Of a stretch of 39,738 bases of DNA, positions 19,131 through 30,281 are shown piece by piece. Position 1 is the stretch's first letter. Each line of letters opens with the position of its first letter. Under the pieces are notes generated by a model. That model was given only the letters and a program-made list of their open reading frames with translations. It was not told the origin of the DNA and did not search any database. The DNA lies in NCBI GenBank assembly GCA_004143605.1, contig AWVY01000064.1, forward strand, positions 62,410 to 102,147, in the 5' to 3' direction. The position numbers were made by a program, and so were the translations under genes. This DNA is from Desulforamulus aquiferis. Lineage in GTDB: Bacteria; Bacillota; Desulfotomaculia; Desulfotomaculales; Desulfotomaculaceae.

Positions 19131-20891
19131 CCCTCTTCTTTAGGGCCTTCTTATTGCAAACTTGCAGGCAAAGGCCGCAGCCATTGCACTGAATAGCGGT
19201 AACCTGGGCCTTGTCCCCCTGGCGTGAAATAGCCGGGCAGCCCAGGTTTAAACATATTCCACAGTTAATGCAGGACTCCTTGTCCACCTCAACCGGCTCA
19301 GAAATGGCCGCCCGCCCTTTAAGTAATACACAGGGCCTGCTGGCTATTATTACCGAGGGTTCCTCCGCTGAAGTTTCCTCTTTAATCACGGAATTAAGTT
19401 CTGCCAGGTTCATGGATCTACCTGCCGTACCCTTTTTACCCCCAATGCCCGGGCGACACCGGCCAGATCCACCTCGGGGGCGGGTTTACCCAGCAGGTCA
19501 GGCCAGTTGCAGGGTTTTCCTGGTGTCCGGTCATGGCGGTTGTTCTGTTGTCTAGGATTAACACGGTGGAACGTCCTCCGTTGTAAACCACATCCAAAAG
19601 GCCTGTCAGGCCAGAGTGCAGGAAGGTGCTGTCCCCAATAACTGCCACTGTCTTGCTGGCCATATCCGGATTGGCCTTTTCCATACCAAGGGCGGCACCG
19701 ATACTGGCTCCCATACAAATACAGGTATCCATTGCTCCCAGGGGACTTAAGCTGCCCAGGGTATAACAGCCAATATCTCCGCTGACAACTAGCTTTAGCT
19801 TTTTAAGGGTGTAGAAAACTCCCCGGTGTGGGCAGCCGGCACACATTACAGGCGGACGTCCGGGCAGCGCTTGAAGGTCTGCTGCTGCTATAGGAGCCTC
19901 CTTGCTGTTTAATACCTCCGGGTTAACCTCGATGCCCGCTCCAACTAATGCCTGGGCAATGAGATCTGTGCTAAGCTCCCCATAGGAGGGCAGTATTTCC
20001 TTGCCCAGCACCGATATTCCCAGGGCACGTATTTGCATCTCTAAAAAGGGCTCTAGTTCCTCAACCACCAGCAGGGTTTTAACACCTGCGGCAAATTCTT
20101 TAACTAATCCGGCAGCCAGCGGTAGGTAAAGCCTAGTTTTAACACCGACGCATTGGGTAAAGCTTCCTTTACATAATGGTAGCTAATGCCGCTGGTAATT
20201 ACTCCAACTTCCCTGCTGCCCCATTCAATTTTATTTACAGGACAGTTATCACTGTATTCGGCCAATCTGGCTGTACGACCCTCAAGGTATACCCTTCTGG
20301 CCCGTCCATGGCAGGTACCATTACATACTTTTGAGGGTCCTTGGTGTAGGGGCGCAGTTCCTTTGGTCCCGGCTCCCCTATTTCCACAAAGCTCTGGGAG
20401 TGGGACACCCGGGTAGTGAGCCTCAGCATCACCGGGGTATCAAATTGCTCACTTATCTCCAAGCCCAGGGCCACCATATCCTTGGCCTCTTGACTATCGG
20501 CAGGCTCCAGGCAGGGTATTTTATTCATCAGGGCAAAAAAGCGATTGTCCTGCTCATTTTGGGAGCTGTGCATACCTGGATCATCGGCTGAGATCAGTAT
20601 AAGTCCTCCGTTTACTCCCGTATAGGCGATGGTAAAGAGGGGATCTGCAGCCACATTGACTCCAACGTGCTTCATGGTCACCAGCACCCTGGCTCCGGCG
20701 ATGGATGCACCGGCACCAACCTCCAGTGCCACCTTTTCATTGGGGGACCACTGGGCATAAATGTCAGGATACTTGGCAAAGTTTTCAAGTATCTCGGTGC
20801 TTGGGGTTCCTGGGTAGCCTGCTGCCACGGTGATGCCGGCCTCAAAGGCTCCCCTGGCTATGGCAGCATTCCCTGATAATAGTTCTTTCAT
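19114..20891 (-). CDS. iorA: Indolepyruvate:ferredoxin oxidoreductase alpha subunit, at least four frame breaks
   Basis: IorA is the thiamine-diphosphate catalytic subunit acting on indole-, phenyl- or hydroxyphenylpyruvate. It starts at ATG 20891 (MKELLSGNAAIARGAFEAG). The N-terminal pyrimidine-binding domain has AAGYPGTPSTEILENF and the cofactor-binding domain has GDIGCYTLGSLSPL, DTCICMGASIGAALG and GDSTFLHSGLTGL. The C-terminal domain carries two [4Fe-4S] motifs, CINCGICLNLGCPA and CNGCGLCLQVC. Breaks lie near 20290, 20128, 19525-19500 and 19415; adding bases restores about 593 residues. It sits in an operon with paaK and a symporter. Confidence 0.93.
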
Positions 20892-20929
20892 GATGCAACC
20901 TCCGTTAGGTTCAGTTATTTCCTGGTTAA

Positions 20930-22224
20930 TTACTTTCTTTTGTCAATAACCCTTTTGGCCTTGCCCAGACTGCGTTCTAGGGAGCGTGGCTCCAGCAGCT
21001 TTACCTTGGGGCTAATGGATAGTACAGCCAGCAGTCGGGAGCGAACCCTTTTTTCCAGCTCCTCAAGATCCCGCCAACTACCCGTAAAGGCGTCATCCGT
21101 CATTTCCACCTGCACCTCCAGGCGTCCAGGTAGCCTTTCTTGGTGACAATTATTTGATAGTGGGGGGCAACCCCCTCAATCTTCAACAGTACATCTTCGA
21201 TTTGGGAGGGGAATACATTTACTCCACTTACAATCAGCATATCATCGGTCCGTCCGCTAACCTTGCGAATCCGGGCATTGGTTCTGCCACAGGCGCAGGG
21301 CTGTCTGTTAATCACGGTAATATCCCTGGTACGGTAGCGGATTATGGGTAATGCCTCTTTGGTCAGGCTGGTTATCACCAGTTCACCTTCCTGTCCATCC
21401 GGCACCGGCTCACCTGTCCGGGGATCAATTACTTCGATCAAGAAATGATCCTCAGACACGTGCATTCCCTGTCGTTCCTGGCACTCACCGGCTACACCCG
21501 GACCGATAATTTCGCTGAGTCCATAATTATCACTGGCAGAGATGCCCCAGACCCTCTCAATTTCATCCCTCATACTTTCAGTCCAGGCCTCGGAGCCGAA
21601 CAGGCCGTACTTTAATCCCAGGGATTTGGGATCAATGCCCATACCCTTAGCTACCTCTGCAATGTGCAGGGCATAGGTTGGTGTGCCGATCAAAGTGGTA
21701 GTGCCAAAATCCTGCATCAGCATGATTTGTTTTTCTGTATTGCCCGTGGAGGAGGGAACCACCGTAGCCCCTACTTTCTCCAGGCCATAGTGCAGACCGA
21801 AGGCCCCGGTAAACAGGCCATAGCCGAAGCTGACCTGGGCCACATCCTCGTCGGTTACTCCTGCGGCAGAAATCATCCTGGCAACCAGTTCTGACCAGGT
21901 TTCAATATCCTGCCTGGTATAGCCAACCACGGTAGGCTTTCCCGTTGTTCCCGAGGAAGCATGCAGTCGCACCACCTTTTTCATCGGCACAGCAAACATG
22001 TTAAAGGGATAGTTGTCCCTCAATTCCGCCTTAGTGGTAAAGGGTAATTTGCTGACATCAGCAAGGGAGCTGATATCACCGGGCTTTACTCCTTGACGGT
22101 CAAAAAGCTCTTTATATAGGGGGACATTTTGATATACACTTTCCAGGGTTTTTTGCAGCCGTGAGAGCTGCAGTTCCTGCAGCTCTTCACGGTTCAGGGT
22201 TTCAAACTGTTCGTTCCAAATCAT
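20930..22224 (-). CDS. paaK: Phenylacetate-CoA ligase family, one frame break
   Basis: An AMP-forming ligase that makes aryl-acetyl-CoA from arylacetate, ATP and CoA. It starts at ATG 22224 ([16 protein letters not shown]), four bases overlapping the symporter stop (ATGA), which implies coupled translation. The ATP-binding loop is [14 protein letters not shown], with [15 protein letters not shown] and the C-terminal [23 protein letters not shown] lost base near 21120 breaks the frame after [27 protein letters not shown] follows in another frame. Restored length is 431 residues. With iorAB this covers both steps linking arylacetate and aryl-pyruvate. Confidence 0.93.
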
Positions 22225-23730
22225 ACTTGCTCCACCTTCTTGTTTTTCACTAATATTTTACTCGTGGTGCCAATGCCAAAAATCTGCTCCAGATGCTTGC
22301 CGGGTAATTTTTCAGTTACCATACTTATCACAGGCAATACCAACAGGGGTACCAGCATAGCAGCAGAACCTGCAGTTGGCAGCATACCAGGGTCCAGCTT
22401 AATGAAGTAAGCGGCGATAAGGGGAATGCTCAGACCAGTCAGAGATGCTATCCAGGCACCCTTGGCTGTGGCACCGGGCCAAAAGAGCCCGAAGAGGTAG
22501 GGCGCCAGGAAGGCCCCTGCCACGGTACCCCAGGAAATAGCCATAAGACTTAGGATTATGGCCGGCTTAGCCATTGTCAAAGCTACAGAAAGGGCTATAA
22601 ATAAGGCGCATAATATTCTCATATGGGCCACCTTCTGTCTCTCCGTGAGTTTCGGGAAGAGGCTCTGGAGTAAATCCATAGATACTGCCGAGCTGGATAC
22701 CAGCACTAGGGAAGCCAGAGTGGACATGGACGCCGAGAGAACCAGCAGTAAAAGCAGGGTTACTCCCCACTCCGGCAGGTTGTTCATCATAATTTGCGGG
22801 ATAATTAAATCAGGGTTGGGGCTGCCGGTAGCCGGGTCAACAGGTACCTTATCGAAAAACAGTCGGGTAAGACTCCCGGTAAAATAGGCCCCGGTGGTTA
22901 TTACTAAGGCAAAGACGGTGGCCACGATGGTGGCCGGCTTAATAGATGCCTCATCTTTAATGGCATAAAACTTTTGTACCATCTGGGGTAATCCCCAGGT
23001 TCCCAAGCTGGTCAATATAACTAGGGAGGCCAGGGGCAGCCAGCCCGGGGGTCCCACTGGTTCTACTAATTTATGATCTATAGCGGCCAATTTGGCAAAG
23101 CCTGATGCCAGCCCACCTACCTGGGGTGAACCAACGATATAGTAAAGCAGTACGCCTACACCAAAGATCATTACAGTTCCCTGTACCACGTCGGTAATGG
23201 CCACAGCCCGGTAGCCACCTGTAACCAGATACATGGCCGTTAGCAATCCCATGGCAATAGCAGCATAGGTATATGGAATGTCAAATACCCTTTCAATAGG
23301 TAGCTCAGTCCCATGAATACCGAGGCAGAGTAGGGTATCATAAAAATAAAGATAACCATGGCCGCAAACACCTTTAGACCCGGAGATTGATACCGGGCCG
23401 CTAAAAATTGAGGCATGGTCATAACATTTAGTTTGATGGTCATTTCCCTGGTGCGCTTGGCCAGGACCAGCCATGCTAACAAGCTGCCTACAAGGGTATT
23501 GCCTACAACAACCCAAAGGGTTGAAAGCCCAAAGCCAAAGCCCACTTACCGGCATAGCCGATAAAGATAACTGCTGAGAAATATGTGGTTCCAAAGGCAA
23601 AGGCCGAAAGCCAGGGGCCAACGGTCCTGCCGCCTAAAAAGAATTCATTAACGGTTTTGGCCCTGCGCATGCAGTAAAGGCCACAAAATAAAAGCAACCC
23701 TACAAAAAGGGTTAGAAATATCCCTTTCAT
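22221..23730 (-). CDS. Sodium/solute symporter (SSS family), two frame breaks
   Basis: A membrane carrier of the sodium:solute symporter family with about twelve to thirteen helices. It starts at ATG 23730 ([17 protein letters not shown]). Family marks are [41 protein letters not shown] (partial quote) and [21 protein letters not shown]. Lost bases near 23530 and 23305 cause the two breaks; restored length is 503 residues. Its stop overlaps the start of paaK, so the substrate is probably an arylacetate or another organic acid (inferred from context; the family also includes acetate, proline and pantothenate carriers). Confidence 0.88.
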
Positions 23731-23925
23731 TCTTCCATCCTCCCATTCTACTTCTTATAACTGGAATCTCTGTACTTCGGCCAATCAATATTGGCTGCCT
23801 ACCTAACTACTATACTACCTTTGCAGACCACCTCCAGACCTGTGGTATTTCTCTTATTCTATATTTTTATGTCAAATCCTTCTGAAATTGACTGGAAAAT
23901 TAGCTTTAGGGCTTGGTGGGGTAAA

Positions 23926-23961
23926 AAAGGAGCCTAATACTTCTGGTGAAGCGATTAGGCT
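23926..23961 (-). terminator. Terminator after the aminotransferase gene
   Basis: AGCCTAAT (23931-23938) and ATTAGGCT (23954-23961) are perfect complements. CCTTTTTTAC follows on the minus strand and TTGGGTTTTT on the plus strand. It separates the aminotransferase from the symporter operon. Confidence 0.8.
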
Positions 23962-23969
23962 TTGGGTTT

Positions 23970-25161
<1,192 letters not shown>

Positions 25162-25165
<4 letters not shown>

Positions 25166-25641
25166 GGGGTGATCACCAGCCTTTTATCCGTTTCCCTATC
25201 CTCGAAAATAAATCCGTCCTGCTTATAGGTCTTCAGCACAAAGTGGGTGGCAGTGCTCATGACGTGCTCTACGGTGGCCAGCTTGGTGGCCACAAAGAGG
25301 GCCACTTCCTTCATGGTAACCCCATCCACAAAAACGGCTAAATCGTAGGCCCCCGACATCAGATGTACACTTTGCACCTCTGGAAAGCGATAGATACGCT
25401 CTGCCACCGCATCAAAGCCCACATCCCTCTGGGGGGTAATCTTTACCTCAATCAGAGCGGAGACCTTTTCCACCCCGGCCTTTTCCCAGTTAATCAGGGT
25501 AAAGTACTTGATGATGGTCTTATCTGCCTCAAGTTTCTCAATAATCGACCTGACCTCATCCTCATCCCGTCCGGTCATCACCGCTATTTGTTCCGCTGTC
25601 AGTCTGCTGTTGCTTTGTAAAAGCTCTAATATTTCCAGCAT
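25162..25641 (-). CDS. Lrp/AsnC-family transcriptional regulator
   Basis: An intact 159-residue regulator with an N-terminal winged helix-turn-helix (residues 1-50, LTAEQIAVMTGRDEDEVRSI) and a C-terminal ligand-binding ferredoxin-like domain (about 60-135, ALIEVKITPQRDVGFDAVAE). Proteins of this family bind amino acids and act as octamers or dimers. It starts at ATG 25641 with AGGAGGTG five bases upstream. It is the first gene after the T-box leader, and its stop overlaps the aminotransferase start, so the two are co-expressed. It probably senses the amino acid the aminotransferase makes or consumes (inferred). Confidence 0.93.
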
Positions 25642-25664
25642 AAAAACACCTCCTAAAAAATAAT

Positions 25665-25905
25665 AACTCCGTCCCGGAAAGGGACGGAGTTTAAAATACC
25701 CGTGGTACCACCCTAATTGGCTGCCTTTGCAAAAATGCAGCCACTTAGACCTCGATAACGGTGAAGAACCGGCTTAGCTTACTGTTAGTTCGGCCAGCAC
25801 TCAGGGGTGGCCCGGCTGCTTCCTTGACCGGGCTTGCACCTACCCCGGCTCGCTGAGCAATTTAATCAGCCTTCTTCCCCCTCATGGATTTTGAATATTC
25901 TCGTT
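25665..25905 (-). promoter_or_regulatory. T-box riboswitch leader
   Basis: The minus-strand RNA contains the T-box core TGGTACCACGGGT (about 25696-25708), which pairs with the acceptor end of an uncharged tRNA. It is followed by the terminator AACTCCGTCCC (25665-25675) / GGGACGGAGTT (25681-25691) and ATTATTTTTTAGG. The 5' part carries stem I, with GGGGGAAGAAGGCU pairing to AGCC..UUCUUCACC and an apical CCGGG/CCCGG hairpin. The specifier codon could not be assigned by eye: GCU, UGC and CUA are all in plausible positions. It controls the Lrp-type regulator and the aminotransferase. Confidence 0.93.
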
Positions 25906-25910
25906 TTTAT

Positions 25911-25939
25911 AGTTTATCATTAGCCACGATGGCTGTCAA
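25911..25939 (-). promoter_or_regulatory. Promoter of the T-box transcript
   Basis: TTGACA (25934-25939) is 17 bases from TAAACT (25911-25916) on the minus strand, just past the ypeB stop. Confidence 0.65.
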
Positions 25940-25940
25940 T

Positions 25941-27293
25941 TTACATTGTAAGGGTTCCATTGGGTGTTTCAATAAGTTTTAATACCTGATCAGTCTTGCC
26001 TGTCATGGCATTTACATATACCAGGTAGCTTCCCCATTAATCTGTCCAGACACTTCGTAGGAGAATTTTTCTTTGCCCGAGTCCGTTGGAATAATGGCTA
26101 GGCGGGTATTTGTAATTTCCATCCGCCCATTAACCTTAGACTTGGCCTGCTCCACACTTATGGCCGGCTCCGGTAGCTCCCTCACCTTATGGGCCATTAG
26201 GTAACCCCTGGCATCAAAGCCACTATTTGACCATCATCCAAAGCCACATTTATCTTAATTTGATCCGGGTAAATGATAACTTCATTTTGCTGAGGAATAA
26301 AGTTAAATATGGCCCTGTTATCCTGCTGCTGAAAATAGATATTGACCATACCTTTATAGCCACGGCTTTCCAGGAAGTCTTCTGCCTTTTCCCGGGCTTG
26401 GTCAACGGATAGCTTGGGGGTACCTATATCCCTGCTGTTAAGGTACCAAACCACATGCCCGCCTTTTTCACTTACATTAGCTGTAATTCGCCCGTCTGCT
26501 TGCTGTTGGGTTAACAGCTCCACCTGAAATCCAGGTATTCTTTCCCTGGTCCTGCCGGTAACTTGTGCCCTATAATCGGCATTAGTTCGGGCATCTAAAA
26601 TTCCCGGGCAATTTTTCTGGCATCGTCCGAGTTAACGGTTGTATCACCCAGCCCCACAGGCTGAACCCTATCCAGGTGATCCGAGAAGGGGCCGTCATAG
26701 ATCAAGGTTGGAAAGCCCTGCATATCCCTGTCGATACTTTGAAAGTCCTGGGGACGGTTAGTGGGGGCTCCCTTTTGAAGCTCTTCCTTTGCCCCCCTAA
26801 TGATATCTGTGATACTTAGCCTGCCTTCGGACACCCTGGCCTCCATATTGTATAATTCTTTATTTAGCTGCTCCGCCTGCCTGTAGAGGGTATTTAGGGT
26901 ATTAAACTCTTCTTCCGTCAAGGGTTGTCCATTGTTTATTTCCCTAGCCTTAACCCTGGCATAATCCCCTGCCTGGGCTAAAAACTTTGCTGTCCTGGCT
27001 GTTACCTGGGAGGACACCGGCAGTTGGGTTAGGTTTTCCCTGGCACCTTCTGACTGCAGCCAGATTTCCGAAAATATTATCGTATCATCCGGGTCCCCTG
27101 CTACAGCTAGACTTTTTGCCAGCAGCACTTCCATGTTCTGCACCCTATTTATAAGATTGTAAAAGGACATTTGATACCTATTGTTCATAAATACTTCCAG
27201 CATGGTTCTGTCTTTATGTTCCTTATAGGCCCAGGCCCCTACGGCAGCAAATAATAATACTCCGATTAGAGCGGGTATCCCCCATCTTTTCAT
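25941..27293 (-). CDS. ypeB: Germination protein YpeB, three frame breaks
   Basis: YpeB localises and stabilises the cortex-lytic enzyme SleB in the spore. It starts at ATG 27293 with an N-terminal membrane helix (IPALIGVLLFAAVGAWAY). A helical domain follows, then PepSY-like repeats (for example RITANVSEKGGHVVWYLN, DQAREKAEDFLESRGYKG and the repeat ending VNAMTGKTDQVLKLIE). Lost bases near 26597, 26220 and 26030 break the frame; restored length is about 451 residues, as in other YpeB. It is 24 bases downstream of sleB, the standard sleB-ypeB operon. Confidence 0.93.
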
Positions 27294-27317
27294 TTCGGCA
27301 TCCCCTTCCGCAGACTA

Positions 27318-28052
27318 TTAATAGGCAAAAACGTGTCGCCCGATTTGGTTGACAATTTTACGGGACCAGATCCAGCGATTCACAGGTTTACTGGGATTCC
27401 AGAAGAACAATGCCCCTCCGGTGGGATCGTAGCCAGATATGGCATCCTGGGCGGCCCTCAGAGCCTCTTGGTCCAGGTTCCTGTTGTATTGCCCATTGGA
27501 AACCGACTCAAAGGCCAGGGGCTGGTAGACAACTCCTGACAGGGTGTTAGGAAATTGGTCGCTTCTAACCCTGTTTAGCATTACCGCACCCACGGCAACC
27601 TTGCCTGAGTAGGGTTCATCTGCAGCTTCGCCCATTATAACCCTTGCTAAGAGGTTTATACTGTCCCGGTTGGACACAAACCCCCTGGAGGCTGTGGCGT
27701 AATTGTCCTCCCTTTTCTGAGCAGCCGGGGCTGCTGTAGCCAATCCCATGGCTTGTCTGGTGGCGGTGCCAACTACTCCATCAACCGGAAGGCCGTTACG
27801 CCTTTGAAAGCTTTTTACTGCTTCAGCTGTTTGGGCCCCATAATTCCCTGTAACAGGACCTTGGAAATAACCCCAATCCTTTAATCGCTGCTGTACTTGT
27901 GATACTTGGGTACCCCTGCTGCCCCAGTAGAGAACCGGGTCTTGAGCCAGGGCATGATTATAAATAAGCAACCCAGCCAATAAAAATGTAACCAGGCTCA
28001 GTAGGCCAATCCCAATTCTAATTTTCTTGCTGCCTAGCTTTTGCCAACGCAT
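27318..28052 (-). CDS. sleB: Spore cortex-lytic enzyme SleB
   Basis: SleB is the lytic transglycosylase that breaks down cortex peptidoglycan during germination. I start at ATG 28052 (MRWQKLGSKK), spaced well behind GGGGTGA; a GTG start at 28064 would overlap that ribosome site. A signal peptide ends NHALA/QDP. Next is a peptidoglycan-binding domain (SRGTQVSQVQQRLKDWGYFQ) and the hydrolase domain with the catalytic Glu in ARVIMGEAADEPYSGK. The C-terminus PSKPVNRWIWSRKIVNQIG is typical. The gene is intact. A sigma-G-like promoter candidate lies upstream. Confidence 0.95.
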   Translation of the reverse strand: MRWQKLGSKKIRIGIGLLSLVTFLLAGLLIYNHALAQDPVLYWGSRGTQVSQVQQRLKDWGYFQGPVTGNYGAQTAEAVKSFQRRNGLPVDGVVGTATRQAMGLATAAPAAQKREDNYATASRGFVSNRDSINLLARVIMGEAADEPYSGKVAVGAVMLNRVRSDQFPNTLSGVVYQPLAFESVSNGQYNRNLDQEALRAAQDAISGYDPTGGALFFWNPSKPVNRWIWSRKIVNQIGRHVFAY

Positions 28053-28103
28053 ATAATATCTCACCCCGTCGATTTTTTAGTTATTTTTGCCTCGCCGGGA
28101 TAA

Positions 28104-28130
28104 TATTATGTAACCGTTATTTATTTTTAC
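28104..28130 (-). promoter_or_regulatory. Possible forespore (sigma-G type) promoter for sleB
   Basis: CATAATA (28104-28110), close to the sigma F/G -10 consensus, is 15 bases from GTAAA (28126-28130). Family knowledge places sleB under sigma G, but the -35 match is weak. Confidence 0.4.
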
Positions 28131-28141
28131 CCTGGAAGATA

Positions 28142-28173
28142 GGGGCAAAAAATAACGCCTGTTATCAGGCGTT
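28142..28173 (-). terminator. Terminator after the dsrN-like gene
   Basis: AACGCCTG (28154-28161) and CAGGCGTT (28166-28173) form a perfect stem on a four-base loop, followed on the minus strand by ATTTTTTGCC. Confidence 0.9.
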
Positions 28174-28182
28174 AGGTATTCT

Positions 28183-29607
28183 TTAGTTGTGCGGCTGCCA
28201 GCTACGGGCCATTTCTACAAATTTTTTGGCCCAGTCTGGCTCGGAGACTGCATGAATATGGTTGTACACTGCCACCACATTTTTATATCTAAGTCCGTCA
28301 TATTCGCCGTTTATACCATGTCCCCGCAGGACTTTGAAGGCAAATTCACAGTTCCCCTGCTCAAGGCTGCTTACCCGGGAATTGTGAAACTCATGACCTT
28401 TAACAATCTTTCCTGCAGGGAAATAGGGGGTGCCTTCCAGTACCTCCAGGTGCATGTAGCCGTGACCCTGGGGTTTCTTGAGCATTTCCACTTCGATGGG
28501 TAAGGCTCCCACCATTTCAAAGGACTTGTCCTCCCAATGTATTCTTCTCCCTAAATACATCAGCCACCGCACTCAGCATAGACCGGCAATCCCTTTTCTA
28601 TCTGGTCTTTAAGGTGCTGTCTAAAACTGTTGTTGCTTCAAGGTCAGCCGCCAATACCTCGGGAAATCCCCCACCAATATATAAGCCATCTATTTTGGGC
28701 AGCCTTTGGTTAGCTATGGCGCTAATATCAACCAGCCTTGCTCCGGCTTCCACCAAAGCCTCCAGGTTTTCCGGATAGTAAAAGGAAAAGGATCTATCCC
28801 GAACCACTCCAATAGTGGGCTGTTTGTTATCCTCTGCCTGTCCGGGCATATGCCAATTAATATTTACAGCCCCAGGAATGTCCTTTTCCTCTACCAGGGC
28901 CGGCCATTCCCGGGCTATTTTTAATATGGCCGCCATGTCCAGATATTTAGCAGCGGCCTGTCCAATTTCACCCACCGCTGTCATCAGTTCATCATTCTCC
29001 CCTGCGGGGATTAGGCCAAGATGCCTGTCCGGGATGCTAAATTTCGTACCTTTAGGCATGGCTCCCAGCACCGGCACATCACAATATTCGGCTATTGAAG
29101 TCCGCAGCATCCTTTCATGCCGGGCCCGGGCAACCTTATTTAGTATTACTCCAGCTATTTTAACCCCTTTGTCAAAATTGACAAAGCCATTAACCATGGC
29201 TGCAGCACTTCTGGTCATTCTGGTACAATCAACAACTAGCAATACAGGGGTTTCAACAATTTTTGCAATTTCTGCGGCACTGCCGCTGCCTGCCAGATCC
29301 ACACCATCGAACAGGCCCATGGCACCTTCCACCACTGCCACATCTGCTTCTCTGGCATGCCTAATAAAGGTATGTCTGATGGCCTTGTGATCCATAAGGT
29401 AACTATCCAGATTGCGGCAGGTAGCACCGGCAACTTTGGTTAACCAACTGGGATCGATAAAATCTGGTCCCTTTTTAAACGGCTGCACCTTTAATCCCAT
29501 TGCAGTCATAGCAGCAATAAGTCCCACTGTAATAGTGTTTTTCCAGACCGTCCCTGGGGGGCGGCCACCAGCAATCTTGGAATGCTGTAACTATATGTAG
29601 TAGCCAA
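28183..29607 (-). CDS. dsrN: CobB/CbiA-type a,c-diamide synthase, probable siroheme amidase DsrN; three frame breaks
   Basis: Family members use ATP and glutamine to amidate acetate side chains of tetrapyrroles. Cobyrinate is the textbook substrate, but next to dsrC the likely job is amidation of siroheme, as for DsrN of sulfur oxidisers and sulfate reducers. The start is TTG 29607 or GTG 29613. The P-loop APQGRSGKTTITVG needs two restored bases near 29555 and 29540. The synthetase part follows (FKKGPDFIDPSWL, VEGAMGLFDGVD), then the glutaminase domain with the nucleophile in YAECGGLMYLGR (restored base near 28580) and FHNSRVSS. Restored length is about 475 residues. A cobalamin role cannot be excluded by sequence alone; I see no cob/cbi neighbours. 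Confidence 0.85.
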
Positions 29608-29680
29608 ATCCACACCGCCTCTTTTCTATATTTGATAGTCTTTAACCATTAGCCCCAGACTATTCGCTGTTCACCCAAGC

Positions 29681-29725
29681 ATTTCCCGAAGTCCTGAATT
29701 CTTTACCCCTAAGACTCCGGGAAAT
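29681..29725 (-). other. Hairpin in the dsrC-dsrN gap
   Basis: ATTTCCCGAAGTC (29681-29693) pairs with GACTCCGGGAAAT (29713-29725) with one mismatch. It has no U-tract and may be an RNA-stability element or a second barrier after dsrC. Confidence 0.45.
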
Positions 29726-29741
29726 ACTTGTAAGACAGTAA

Positions 29742-29774
29742 CACCCTCACCCGGATGTGATCCAGGTGAGGGTG
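29742..29774 (-). terminator. Hairpin after dsrC, weak terminator
   Basis: CACCCTCACC (29742-29751) and GGTGAGGGTG (29765-29774) are perfect complements. TTACTGTCTT follows on the minus strand, a poor U-tract, so it may only reduce read-through into dsrN. Confidence 0.6.
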
Positions 29775-29790
29775 AACTAAAATCTAGTTA

Positions 29791-30108
29791 TTATACGCAA
29801 CCGGTAGGCTTAGGAAGTCCAGCCAGTTTGCAGGCGCCCTTAGCGGGGCCGGTGGGGAACAGTTCGTAGATGCCTTTCAGGCTGTAGCCGGTGTCTTTGC
29901 ACAGCTTACGAACCATGGGAGCGATACCAAATTGGAAGAAGTAGTCACGCAGGTATTTAATAACCTTCCAGTGATCATCGGTTAACTCATCGATACCTTC
30001 TTCTTTGCAGAAGTATTTAGCTACGTCTTCGGTCCAGGTGTCAGGGTTTAATAAAAAACCGTCTTCATCAACTTCGATTTGCTGGCCAGCAATCTCAATA
30101 AATGCCAT
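29791..30108 (-). CDS. dsrC: DsrC sulfur-carrier protein
   Basis: DsrC carries the sulfur of sulfite reduction as a trisulfide between two C-terminal cysteines and is recycled by the DsrMK membrane complex. The 105-residue protein is intact and ends ACKLAGLPKPTGCV, placing the two redox Cys at 93 and 104, the canonical spacing. The conserved N-terminus VDEDGFLLNPDTWTEDVA and helix HWKVIKYLRDYFFQFG match the family. It starts at ATG 30108 behind GGAGGTG and has its own strong promoter candidate and a leader hairpin, so it can be expressed at higher level than dsrMK. Confidence 0.98.
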   Translation of the reverse strand: MAFIEIAGQQIEVDEDGFLLNPDTWTEDVAKYFCKEEGIDELTDDHWKVIKYLRDYFFQFGIAPMVRKLCKDTGYSLKGIYELFPTGPAKGACKLAGLPKPTGCV

Positions 30109-30142
30109 CTCGAAACAGCACCTCCAGAATTATTTATTATTT

Positions 30143-30161
30143 CCAGAACCAAACAGTGGTT
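30143..30161 (-). other. Hairpin in the dsrC leader
   Basis: AGAACCA and TGGTTCT are perfect complements around AACAG, between the promoter candidate and the ribosome site. A 5' stem of this kind can protect the message from decay (inferred). Confidence 0.45.
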
Positions 30162-30178
30162 CTTTGATAACATTTTAT

Positions 30179-30207
30179 ATTATATACGCTTTTCTTAATT
30201 TTTTGAA
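30179..30207 (-). promoter_or_regulatory. Promoter for dsrC
   Basis: TTCAAA (30202-30207) is 17 bases from a perfect TATAAT (30179-30184) on the minus strand, in an AT-rich stretch. Confidence 0.65.
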
Positions 30208-30281
30208 GTAGTACAAGCACATTATTTTTAGAAAAGCCTAACAATAATTATGAATGTTATTATGCTTCATAAATGCTTAAT

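Noticed and set aside
28815..29390. A 191-codon plus-strand frame opposite the dsrN-like gene
   Set aside because: The opposite strand encodes a clear CobB/CbiA protein; the plus-strand frame is low-complexity Ser/Pro/Ala sequence.
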